Positions 6,572 through 14,593 are shown, counted from the stretch's first letter. The stretch: 17,987 nucleotides of DNA from A37T11 sp964546645 (GCA_964546645.1 CAZJKM010000056.1:1-17987), one strand, 5' to 3'. Made by a program: numbers and translations. The notes: generated by a model from the letters alone, not told the origin.

Positions 6572-9500
6572 ATGAAAAAATACGTTTTATCCTTTGGGGC
6601 AGTAACGATGTTCCCCAGATATAAATCTCTCCTTATTATGAAGATGATGGTTCTATTTCTTTTGGTTGCAGTATCTCAGCTACAGGCAGGAGCATTGGCG
6701 CAGGCGATTAGCATCACCCAGAAGAATATGCCTATGGTCGATGTGTTCCGTGAGATCAAGAAACAGACGAACTATACGGTGATCTGTAATGCTGCAATCA
6801 TTGAAGAAACCCCTTCGATCGATGTAGACTTAAAAAATATCCCGTTGGAAGAGGCATTAACAACGATTTTGGTGCCCAATAATCTGACTTATACCATCAG
6901 AAGGCACGCCATCATCATTAAGAAAAGGGATAAGAAAAAAGCGGACGAAAACTTATCCGGAAGGGACGAGCCAGCTATCCAGCAAGAGCGGGTGATCACG
7001 GGTTTGGTGACCAATGCCCAGAATCAGCCTATACAAGGTGTTACCATCACCGTCAAAGACAAAAGCAGTGTCAAGACCAGCACCGACTTTAATGGTCGTT
7101 TTGTGCTGAATGTGAATAAGGGAGAGACCATTGTTGTTTCTTTGGTAGGTCACGTCACGCAGGAAATGCTGATAGAGGATCAGCGGGAAGTCACTTTCAG
7201 TATGGTGGAAGATGTTGCAGGGCTGGAAGAAGTTGTCGTGGTCGGCTTCGGAACACAGAAAAAAGAAAGTGTAATTTCTTCCATTACGTCGGTTACTCCG
7301 AAAGATCTGAGGGTACCGAGCAGTAACCTCACGACAGCATTGGCGGGGCGTATTGCGGGAATGATTTCTTACCAGACCAGTGGTGAGCCGGGATATGATA
7401 ATGCGGATTTTTTTATTCGTGGGGTCACTACGTTTGGTACGGGCAAAGTCGACCCACTCATACTCATCGATAACGTGGAGGTCTCCTCAAGGGATTTGGC
7501 GAAATTACATCCTGATGATATTCAGAATTTCTCCATCCTGAAAGATGCGACGGCAACCGCTTTGTATGGCGCACGGGGTGCAAATGGCGTGATCCTGATC
7601 ACGACCAAAGAGGGTAAGGAAGGTAAAGCTAAGGTGAGTGTTCGTGTGGAAAACTCTTTTTCAGAAGCTACCTCCACCATCAAAATGGGGGATCCTATTA
7701 CCTATATGCGTCTGGCAAATGAGGCCGCTTCTACCCGGAACCCGTTAGCGCCGATCCCCTATTCGAATAACCAGATCGATGCAACCATGAATCCTGACCG
7801 GAACCAGTTTGTGTATCCGGCGATAGATTGGATGGGTATGCTGACCAAGGATGTAGCCATGAACCAGCGGGCTAATCTGAACATCTCCGGTGGCGGTGTG
7901 GTGGCACGCTACTACATTGCAGGCTCCTTTGCAAAGGATAACGGTATACTAAAGGTGGATCAGCGGAATAATTTTAACAGTAATGTCAATTATGAGCAAT
8001 ACATGCTCCGATCCAATATCAACATAAACCTTACCCCGACCACAGAAGCCATTGTTCGTTTACATGGGACGTTCGATGATTATAACGGGCCTATTGCAGG
8101 GGGTAGTGATATGTACCGGAAAGTACTTCAGGTAAGTCCCGTCCGTTTCCCGGCTTATTTTGAACCGGATCAGGCGTTCGCTGAAGCCGGCCATATTTTG
8201 TTTGGCGGGTTTGAGGGTGATTCATACATGAATCCTTATGCAGAGCTGCTGAGAGGTTACCGGCAAGAGAGCAAATCCAAGATGATGGCGCAGATGGAAT
8301 TGAAACAGGATCTGGGCAGTCTGGTACAAGGGCTTACCGGTCGGTTGCTGGGTAATACGACCAGAATATCAGGGTTTGACCTTAGCCGGGCTTACAACCC
8401 GTTTTATTATCAGGTACTGCCGGGTCAGTACAACCGGTTCACGGATGAATACAGACTGACCGAGCTGAACCCTACTGACGGAAGTCAGTATATTTCCTAT
8501 TCTCCGGGCTACAAAGATGTGGAAAGTTCTTTTTATGGGGAAGCTTCGCTGGCCTATAACCGGACATTTAATGAAAAACATGCCGTCAGTGGCATGTTGG
8601 TCGGGATTGCCCGCAATTTGCTTACGGCAAATGCTGCCACACTTTCTGCCTCATTGCCGCAACGCAACCTCGGTGTATCCGGACGGCTTACTTACGGCTA
8701 TGACAGCCGTTATTTTACCGAGTTTAACTTCGGCTATAACGGATCTGAAAAGTTTGACAAAGGGCACCGGTGGGGCTTTTTCCCCTCTGTGGGCGTGGGG
8801 TGGTCCGTAGACAGGGAGGATTTCTGGAAGGGCAGATTGAAAGAAGTTGTTTCCAAACTGAAACTGCGCGCTACTTATGGCCTGGTAGGAAACGATGAGA
8901 TCGGTTCACAACGCTTCTTTTATCTCTCGGAAGTGGCCGTTGGCGGCGGTGGCAATTTCTCTACCGGTTTTAATTTCAACGGCATTGATCATAATGGTGT
9001 GCTGATCAGAAATTACGCCAACCCGGATATAGGATGGGAAATATCCCGTAAAACCAATCTGGGCATAGAGCTGGGGCTGTTTGACGGAAAAATAGACATC
9101 ATCACAGACCTGTTCCACGAATACCGGACCAATATCCTCCAGTTACGGGCAGATATTCCTGCTGAAATGGGTTTGTGGAGTACGCCGCAGGTCAATGTGG
9201 GTGAAGCACTGGGAAAAGGTATCGACGCTTCAGTGGATTATAAGCACAACTTGTCAAAGAGTGCCTGGCTGGTCGGAAGGGCCAACTTTACGTATGCACG
9301 ATCCACCTACCTGTATTATGAGGAAGCAGAATATTCCCGTCTCAATATGGGATGGCTTTCGAGAAAAGGGAATACGATCGCACAGCAGTGGGGATATGTG
9401 GCTGAAAGGCTGTTTATTGATGATGCCGACGTCGCCAATGCTCCCCGTCAGGAATTCGGGGAATACATGGCAGGCGATATCAAATATAAAGATATCAACG

Positions 9501-10054
9501 GTGACAATGTGATCAATGAGCTCGACAGAGTACCGATCGGTTATCCCACTATTCCCGAAATAAATTATGGCTTCGGGCTGTCCGCAGGATTCAAAAACTT
9601 TGATGTGTCCATCTTTTTCCAGGGCTCTGCACGGTCTTCATTCTGGATTGATGCTGCGGCCATGTCACCGTTCCGGCAGTACACCTCCGGAGGCAAGATC
9701 CTGGAGACAGGCCTGGCTAAGTTTATTGCCGATGACCATTGGACAGAGTTGTCTCAAAACCCCAATGCAGCATGGCCCCGGTTATCGAATACATTGATCA
9801 GCAACAACAATCAGCGGAGCACCTGGTTTCTGCGAAACAATGCATTTGTACGTTTTAAAAGTGCAGAGATTGGTTATGAACTTCCCAAAAGATGGACTGA
9901 ACATGTTCAGTTATCTTCCTGCCGTTTTTATCTCAGCGGTACCAACCTGCTGGTGTTCAGTAAATTTAAGGAATGGGATGTAGAGATGGGAGGCAACGGA
10001 TTGGGTTACCCTCTTCAGCGTGTTTTTAATTTAGGTGTTAATCTTTCGTTTTAA
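6572..10054 (+). CDS. SusC/RagA family TonB-dependent outer-membrane receptor with STN signalling domain
   Basis: This is a 1160-residue outer-membrane transporter that, with its SusD lid, imports a bound oligomer using TonB energy. A long n-region and hydrophobic core (about 22-36) end near ALAQA (41-45), the signal-peptide cleavage area. Next come an STN domain (about 46-118, ISITQKNMPMVDVFREIKK...), a carboxypeptidase-regulatory-like domain (about 141-215, VITGLVTNAQNQPIQGVTI), a TonB-box-like EEVVVVGFG (219-227), the plug (to about 345, with RGVTTFGTGKVDPLILIDNV and ATALYGARGANGVILITTKEG) and the barrel, ending in FNLGVNLSF with a terminal aromatic. The STN domain marks it as a transducing receptor able to contact FecR. 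It is separated from susD by six bases, so the two are co-transcribed. No substrate can be assigned: sugar polymers are the usual cargo, but peptides or glycoproteins are possible. Confidence 0.95.
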   Translation: MKKYVLSFGAVTMFPRYKSLLIMKMMVLFLLVAVSQLQAGALAQAISITQKNMPMVDVFREIKKQTNYTVICNAAIIEETPSIDVDLKNIPLEEALTTILVPNNLTYTIRRHAIIIKKRDKKKADENLSGRDEPAIQQERVITGLVTNAQNQPIQGVTITVKDKSSVKTSTDFNGRFVLNVNKGETIVVSLVGHVTQEMLIEDQREVTFSMVEDVAGLEEVVVVGFGTQKKESVISSITSVTPKDLRVPSSNLTTALAGRIAGMISYQTSGEPGYDNADFFIRGVTTFGTGKVDPLILIDNVEVSSRDLAKLHPDDIQNFSILKDATATALYGARGANGVILITTKEGKEGKAKVSVRVENSFSEATSTIKMGDPITYMRLANEAASTRNPLAPIPYSNNQIDATMNPDRNQFVYPAIDWMGMLTKDVAMNQRANLNISGGGVVARYYIAGSFAKDNGILKVDQRNNFNSNVNYEQYMLRSNININLTPTTEAIVRLHGTFDDYNGPIAGGSDMYRKVLQVSPVRFPAYFEPDQAFAEAGHILFGGFEGDSYMNPYAELLRGYRQESKSKMMAQMELKQDLGSLVQGLTGRLLGNTTRISGFDLSRAYNPFYYQVLPGQYNRFTDEYRLTELNPTDGSQYISYSPGYKDVESSFYGEASLAYNRTFNEKHAVSGMLVGIARNLLTANAATLSASLPQRNLGVSGRLTYGYDSRYFTEFNFGYNGSEKFDKGHRWGFFPSVGVGWSVDREDFWKGRLKEVVSKLKLRATYGLVGNDEIGSQRFFYLSEVAVGGGGNFSTGFNFNGIDHNGVLIRNYANPDIGWEISRKTNLGIELGLFDGKIDIITDLFHEYRTNILQLRADIPAEMGLWSTPQVNVGEALGKGIDASVDYKHNLSKSAWLVGRANFTYARSTYLYYEEAEYSRLNMGWLSRKGNTIAQQWGYVAERLFIDDADVANAPRQEFGEYMAGDIKYKDINGDNVINELDRVPIGYPTIPEINYGFGLSAGFKNFDVSIFFQGSARSSFWIDAAAMSPFRQYTSGGKILETGLAKFIADDHWTELSQNPNAAWPRLSNTLISNNNQRSTWFLRNNAFVRFKSAEIGYELPKRWTEHVQLSSCRFYLSGTNLLVFSKFKEWDVEMGGNGLGYPLQRVFNLGVNLSF

Positions 10055-10060
10055 TAGGAC

Positions 10061-12046
10061 ATGAAAAGCTCAATCAATATAAAAAATACAGGGATAACCG
10101 GTGTCAGAAACAGCGTAGGTATATACCTGTTGTGTATAGCCTGCTTGTTTCCGATGTCATGCACAAAGTTTCTGGATGTAATTCCTGATAATGTTCCTAC
10201 CGTTGACCATGCGTTTAAAACACGTTACCAGGCAGAACGGTTTCTGTATGGCTGTTTCAGCTTTCTTCCCGGCTTTGCCGATGCAGGTTCTAATCCCGGG
10301 CTGCTCGGTGGCGACGAGACCTGGTATATAGATCCTGTAGAAGGGATGAGCCCGCGGCTCTGGTACATCGCGAGAGGGGCACAAGGTAGCAATTCACCAT
10401 TGGCCAATTATTGGGCAAGTAAGCAAAATGAAAATGCGTATAGCCTGAATGGTGGGAAAGCGCTGTTTACTGCACTGAGTGATTGTAATATTTTCCTGGA
10501 AAATATCCATATCCCCTACGATCTGAATGAGGAAGAACGGATACGATGGATTGCCGAAGTCAAATTCCTGAAAGCGTATTATCATTTCTGGCTGTTCCGG
10601 ATGTATGGGCCTATTCCCCTGATCAGGGAAAATTTTCCCATCAGTGCGAAGGGTGAAGAAGCGCAACGCTACCGCGAACCGGTAGACGAGGTGGTCAGCT
10701 ATATCGCTTCGCTGATAGATGAAGCGGTAGAAGATTTGCCGTTGCAGATAGAAGACCAGACCAACGAAATAGGACGTCCTACTAAGGCGATTGCCTTAGC
10801 GGTCAAGGCCCAGGCATTGACATTAGCGGCGAGCCCGCTGTTCAATGGCAATACGGATTATGCCGGTATTGTGGACGACCGCAACATAGCGCTTTTTCCC
10901 CAGACCTATAGCGCCGAAAAATGGCAGAAAGCTGCTGATGCCCTGAAAGCCGCCATTGACATTGCGCACGAAGCCGGTCATAAGTTATACGATTTCAGGG
11001 TGGTAAACCCGTCCAATTCGGTGCTGTTAAACGAAAAGACGATTCTTGCCATGCAGGTGAGAGGGGCGGCTACGGAGCAGTGGAATGAAGAAATTATTTG
11101 GGGAGATTCCGAAACCAATACATTGGCTTTGCAGAGGGCCTGCCATCCTGTCTTTTTTGTTTTCCAGAACGGTGGAGGTTTATACCGGACTTTTGCACCG
11201 ACCCTGCAGGTGGTGGAACAGTTTTATACCAAGAACGGAGTACCGATTGAAGAGGATACCGAATGGGTGGGGGTTAATCCGATGGCGATAAAGACAGCTA
11301 CCGCAGCGGATAGATACTATATCCGGGAGAACCATCCTACCATCCAGCTCCATTTTGACAGAGAAGCTCGTTTTTATGGATCTGTCATGTTTGACGGAGG
11401 AACGCTGTATGGCAATAGCAGGATTACTTCTGACAATAATATGTGGGTAACAGACCTCCTGGCAGGGAAAGTCGGGGGCGGCGCCAATCCCGTGCAACGG
11501 TATCCTGCTACGGGTTATATCTGCAAAAAATGGCTTCATTTTCGTTCATCAGTGCCGGATAATACGAATACGTTCACGGCATTCCGTTATGCCTTTCCCA
11601 TTATCCGGTTGGCCGACCTTTACCTGATGTATGCCGAGGCATTGAACGAAGCACTTCCGTCACCGACAGCGGAAGTATACCAATACGTCGATGTCGTAAG
11701 GGCACGTACCGGGTTGAAAGGAGTGGTGGAAAGCTGGCGCGACCATGCTATTGATGCCAGTAAACCATTGCAACAAAACGGTATGCGGGAGATCATCCGG
11801 CGCGAACGCCTGAACGAGCTGGCTTTTGAAGGTATACGTTTTTGGGATCTGAAACGGTGGAAACTTGCTGAAACATATATGAACCGTCCGGTGCGCGGCC
11901 TGAACATCCGTGGAGAGACACCCGAAGATTTTTATCAGGTAACAAATATATATCCCCTGACCTATAGTAAAAAGGATTATTTGTGGCCTATTAAACAGAG
12001 TACACTGCTTACCAACAGGAAATTGGTGCAGAATCTGGGATGGTAA
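10061..12046 (+). CDS. SusD/RagB family nutrient-binding lipoprotein
   Basis: This is a 661-residue surface lipoprotein that acts as the lid over the SusC barrel and binds the ligand. The lipobox FPMSC places the lipidated cysteine at residue 34, followed by TKFLDVIPDN, the usual start of mature SusD proteins. TPR-type helices include AEVKFLKAYYHFWLFRMYGPIPLI, and the C-terminal SusD signature includes ADLYLMYAEALNE and RRERLNELAFEGIRFWDLKRW. The N-terminal n-region is long (about 18 residues before the hydrophobic core), and the protein is somewhat longer than many SusD homologues, with extra sequence in its middle part (about residues 330-490). It starts six bases after the susC stop, so translation is probably coupled. 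Confidence 0.95.
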   Translation: MKSSINIKNTGITGVRNSVGIYLLCIACLFPMSCTKFLDVIPDNVPTVDHAFKTRYQAERFLYGCFSFLPGFADAGSNPGLLGGDETWYIDPVEGMSPRLWYIARGAQGSNSPLANYWASKQNENAYSLNGGKALFTALSDCNIFLENIHIPYDLNEEERIRWIAEVKFLKAYYHFWLFRMYGPIPLIRENFPISAKGEEAQRYREPVDEVVSYIASLIDEAVEDLPLQIEDQTNEIGRPTKAIALAVKAQALTLAASPLFNGNTDYAGIVDDRNIALFPQTYSAEKWQKAADALKAAIDIAHEAGHKLYDFRVVNPSNSVLLNEKTILAMQVRGAATEQWNEEIIWGDSETNTLALQRACHPVFFVFQNGGGLYRTFAPTLQVVEQFYTKNGVPIEEDTEWVGVNPMAIKTATAADRYYIRENHPTIQLHFDREARFYGSVMFDGGTLYGNSRITSDNNMWVTDLLAGKVGGGANPVQRYPATGYICKKWLHFRSSVPDNTNTFTAFRYAFPIIRLADLYLMYAEALNEALPSPTAEVYQYVDVVRARTGLKGVVESWRDHAIDASKPLQQNGMREIIRRERLNELAFEGIRFWDLKRWKLAETYMNRPVRGLNIRGETPEDFYQVTNIYPLTYSKKDYLWPIKQSTLLTNRKLVQNLGW

Positions 12047-12069
12047 TTAAAGATCAAAAACTTACAAAT

Positions 12070-13422
12070 ATGAAAAAGCTATTGTTAATGATACTTTTGC
12101 CCGTCTTATTTTGGGGCTGTGCAGAGGTAAAGGATTGGAGTGATCCGAAGGATACTACCCCTCCCGGTAAAATTACCAATGTAAGGGTGGAAAACATCAA
12201 TGGAGGGGCCATCCTGTATTATACGCTGCCAAACGACAATGACCTGTTAGGTGCAAAGGCCGTTTATACGTTTAGTGAAAGTGAGGAGTCTTTGGAAGTC
12301 TATGCCTCTGCGTTCAAAGATTCAGTTGTCCTGGAGGGATATAATGATACCAACGAACATGTTGTCCAGTTATATGCTGTGGACAAAAGCAACAACCTGT
12401 CGGAGCCGACCCCTGTTACCATTCGGCCGCTCACTCCGCCCGTGTCGCTGATACGTGAAACGCTGACAGCAAACGCCACTTTCAGTGGGGTACGTGCCAT
12501 GTGGAGAAACCCGTTGAAGAAGCCAATCGCCATCTCCCTGTATACCATTGGTGAGTCGGGAGAGAAGGAACTCTTTGAAAGGCATTATTCAACCGCTGAA
12601 ACCGGGGGTTATACCTTCAGAAATTTTGAGTCAGTCGAACAGCCATTTTATTTTGAGCTGACAGACCGTTGGAATCACGTCGCGGCTCCGTTGGATACCG
12701 TACTGACCCCTTTGTATGAAACACAGATCACGGGAATGGTGAATAATGTGTATTTATGGGATCTGCATGATTATACGAACAGTATATACAGGGGAGATCC
12801 GATTCAGGCAAATGCCGGTAGCCAGTCGGTTTATCGTGGACGGGTCCGGAACCTGTACGATGACCTTACCTGGGACAACTCTACTTATTTTTATTTCAGG
12901 TCACCCACGATGAACCAATATGTACCGGGAGCCAGTACGTCGACGTACACCATTCCCGCTTACGTAACGTTTGATTTGGGAGTGGCGGCCAAATACAGCC
13001 GGTTTAAGTATTATACAAGAGGCCGTTCGCCTATATATTCCGCCTGGTCATGGTATGAGTTTGAAGTCTGGGGGACCAACAATCCAAAAAAGGTCAACGA
13101 AATCGGTGATGGAAGCCAGGCGGATAATCTCAAATACTGGACCTCGTGGCCTGAAGCCGGGGGTACAGACGCGTGGAAGAATGACTGGGAAAAACTGGCT
13201 GACTGTGAGATTAAATTCCCATCCGGAACGCCAGCCAGCTCGCCGCAGGTCACAAGCGCCGAGGATGTTGCCTTTGTGATGGATGGTTTTGGTTTCGATA
13301 TTGATCCTGACAAGACGGGTAAAGCGTACCGTTATATACGGTTTGTCCTGAAAAAGAACAATACGGACAATGTTCCTTATATCCAATGGAGTGAACTGCA
13401 GTTCTGGGGTTCTTATCAGTAA
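12070..13422 (+). CDS. Lipoprotein with DUF4959/DUF5126/DUF5000-like domains
   Basis: This is a 450-residue lipoprotein from ATG 12070 (MKKLLLMILLPVLFWGC, lipidated Cys17). An in-frame ATG at 12040 adds ten residues before the signal peptide and overlaps susD, so it is rejected. The N-terminal part (DTTPPGKITNVRVENINGG, near residues 29-47) starts like the fibronectin-III-like DUF4959; a second beta-rich module follows (about 125-230); the C-terminal half (about 235-450), with VTFDLGVAAKYSRFKYYTRG, YEFEVWG and YRYIRFVLKK, has the layout of a discoidin/F5-8-type carbohydrate-binding fold (DUF5000). Such proteins often sit next to susC-susD and are thought to be extra surface glycan-binding proteins; that function is inferred. 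It starts 23 bases after susD and closes the operon. Confidence 0.85.
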   Translation: MKKLLLMILLPVLFWGCAEVKDWSDPKDTTPPGKITNVRVENINGGAILYYTLPNDNDLLGAKAVYTFSESEESLEVYASAFKDSVVLEGYNDTNEHVVQLYAVDKSNNLSEPTPVTIRPLTPPVSLIRETLTANATFSGVRAMWRNPLKKPIAISLYTIGESGEKELFERHYSTAETGGYTFRNFESVEQPFYFELTDRWNHVAAPLDTVLTPLYETQITGMVNNVYLWDLHDYTNSIYRGDPIQANAGSQSVYRGRVRNLYDDLTWDNSTYFYFRSPTMNQYVPGASTSTYTIPAYVTFDLGVAAKYSRFKYYTRGRSPIYSAWSWYEFEVWGTNNPKKVNEIGDGSQADNLKYWTSWPEAGGTDAWKNDWEKLADCEIKFPSGTPASSPQVTSAEDVAFVMDGFGFDIDPDKTGKAYRYIRFVLKKNNTDNVPYIQWSELQFWGSYQ

Positions 13423-13458
13423 CAGGAAGTAATATTTTTTCCCGGAGGGAGGCTATGT

Positions 13459-13497
13459 ATAAGACCCATAAGGTTTCAAAAACCTTATGGGTCTTAT
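13459..13497. terminator. Perfect 18-bp hairpin after the SusCD operon; probable terminator
   Basis: ATAAGACCCATAAGGTTT (13459-13476) and its exact reverse complement (13480-13497) enclose the three bases CAA. It lies 36 bases after the lipoprotein stop and 39 bases before the -33 region of the next unit, where a terminator is expected. However, no T-tract follows on either strand, so termination would have to work without a canonical U-run; an RNA-processing or stability role, or membership in a dispersed palindromic repeat family, is also possible. Confidence 0.6.
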
Positions 13498-13535
13498 CGC
13501 TTAGTTATAAGAGAGCCGGAATAAAAATACAAAAA

Positions 13536-13569
13536 GTTGCAAAAGATAAAATTATTATTAATACCTTTG
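13536..13569 (+). promoter_or_regulatory. Bacteroidota-type promoter of the arginine operon
   Basis: TACCTTTG (13562-13569) is a perfect -7 TAnnTTTG element. GTTG (13536-13539) is the likely -33 box, with a slightly long spacer of 22 bases. The start site would be near 13574-13577. This leaves a leader of about 310 bases before the first enzyme gene, long enough to hold a regulatory RNA. Confidence 0.7.
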
Positions 13570-13604
13570 TACCTAAGTCGCTTAGCGGCATAGAACAACG
13601 TAAA

Positions 13605-13739
13605 ATGAACATAAGCAAACAAGTAATAGCTTTCGCATCATTCACGGCTGTGAGCCGGAATGGCGTGTCTGTTCACGAAATTTTACCCAAGCAAAAGCCA
13701 TTTTGCAGAGTCCGACGACCCATCCTGCCCCGGGCTTGA
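13605..13739 (+). CDS. Candidate arginine leader peptide, 44 residues
   Basis: A short reading frame opens about 30 bases after the predicted transcription start of the arginine operon (MNISKQVIAFASFTAV...). Its last ten codons are Arg-Val-Arg-Arg-Pro-Ile-Leu-Pro-Arg-Ala, so residues 35, 37, 38 and 43 are arginine (AGA, CGA, CGA, CGG), followed by TGA. Arginine codons near the end of a short frame upstream of arginine-synthesis genes are what ribosome-mediated attenuation would need. The frame can be extended upstream to 13455, but that part lies before the promoter and inside the 18-bp hairpin and is not believable. No clear Shine-Dalgarno is present, as for many genes here. It could still be a chance frame; conservation would decide. 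Confidence 0.45.
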   Translation: MNISKQVIAFASFTAVSRNGVSVHEILPKQKPFCRVRRPILPRA

Positions 13740-13885
13740 TAACAGTGGGGCAGTAAATACCTCTACCATGGCGGTGCCTTAGTCCTGCACCGCAGTGAAT
13801 GCGAATCTTCATTTATTTTATTAGTAACAAACAATTGCACGTATGGTGTCTTATGTTGTTTGTATAGTTGGGTCAGTTAGTTGAA
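13634..13885 (+). promoter_or_regulatory. Structured leader of the arginine operon, possible attenuator
   Basis: Three hairpins can be read. H1: CGC (13634-13636), CATTC (13639-13643) and CGGCT (13645-13649) pair with AGCCG (13653-13657), GAATG (13658-13662) and GCG (13663-13665) around GTG, with small bulges. H2: CTGCCCC (13725-13731) pairs with GGGGCAG (13747-13753), overlapping the last Arg codon of the candidate leader peptide. H3: GCGGTGC (13771-13777) pairs with GCACCGC (13787-13793). GTGGGGCAG (13745-13753) can instead pair with CTGCACCGC (13785-13793) with one mismatch and one G-U pair, which excludes both H2 and H3. T-rich DNA (TTTATTTTATT, 13811-13821) lies 17 bases after H3, not directly after it, so premature termination is not certain; translational control is an alternative. 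Nothing else is seen up to the GNAT start. Confidence 0.4.
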
Positions 13886-14578
13886 ATGAATACATCAGAT
13901 TTTGTGGTTATTCCGGCATCGGAGAAACATATTGGCTACGCAGAACAGATCTGCGATGAAATGGCCGAGTCTGCAAAAGCGCGGGGAACCGGCATTGCCC
14001 GGCGGAGCCCTGAGTATGTAGCCAATAAAATGAAAGAGGGTAAGGCCGTTATCGCGCTGCATAAAGACGGTACGTGGGCTGGTTTCTGCTATATCGAAAC
14101 CTGGAGCCATGGCAATTTTGTGGCCAATTCCGGACTGATCGTCAATCCGCAATTCCGCAAAGCCGGTTTAGCAAAAGCGATAAAAAAACGTATTTTTGAC
14201 CTTTCCCGGGAAAAATACCCCAAAGCAAAGATTTTCGGGTTGACAACCGGCCTGGCAGTGATGAAGATTAACTCGGATCTGGGGTACGAGCCCGTGACGT
14301 ATTCGGAGCTGACGCAGGACGAGGAATTTTGGAAAGGCTGCCAGAGTTGCGTCAATTACGATATCCTGATGATGAAGGAGCGGAAAAACTGCATGTGTAC
14401 GGCCATGCTGTGGGATCCTGTGGAGAAAGAAAAGCAGCTGAGAGAGAAAATACAGCGTAAAACGGAAGCCAAAGAACGGCTGAAGCAGATTACAAAGAAA
14501 TCATCGCTGCTGAAGCGGATTGAAGCGAAATTCCGCCGGTCCAAGAAAATGATCACTGCGTTGATGGCCCTGCACTGA
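13886..14578 (+). CDS. GNAT family N-acyltransferase of the arginine operon, probable N-acylglutamate synthase
   Basis: This first gene of the arginine operon encodes a 230-residue GNAT enzyme. Its position suggests that it performs the first step, transfer of an acyl group from acyl-CoA to glutamate. In Bacteroides arginine synthesis uses N-succinyl intermediates, so the acyl group here may be acetyl or succinyl. The acyl-CoA-binding motif A is seen at NPQFRKAGLAKAIKKR (residues 87-102; R-K-A-G-L-A fits [RQ]xxGx[GA]). After the fold come CxxC (152, 155) and CxC (169, 171), a possible structural metal site, and a long basic tail (about 180-230, rich in K, R and E) that looks helical. ATG 13886 was chosen; an in-frame TTG at 13868 adds six residues. 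No Shine-Dalgarno is seen. Confidence 0.85.
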   Translation: MNTSDFVVIPASEKHIGYAEQICDEMAESAKARGTGIARRSPEYVANKMKEGKAVIALHKDGTWAGFCYIETWSHGNFVANSGLIVNPQFRKAGLAKAIKKRIFDLSREKYPKAKIFGLTTGLAVMKINSDLGYEPVTYSELTQDEEFWKGCQSCVNYDILMMKERKNCMCTAMLWDPVEKEKQLREKIQRKTEAKERLKQITKKSSLLKRIEAKFRRSKKMITALMALH

Positions 14579-14593
14579 CGGTATGATCAACCC

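Noticed and set aside
13455..13604. Upstream extension of the 44-residue candidate leader peptide to a 94-residue frame
   Set aside because: It would start before the operon promoter and run through the perfect 18-bp inverted repeat; its predicted sequence has no signal peptide or family character.
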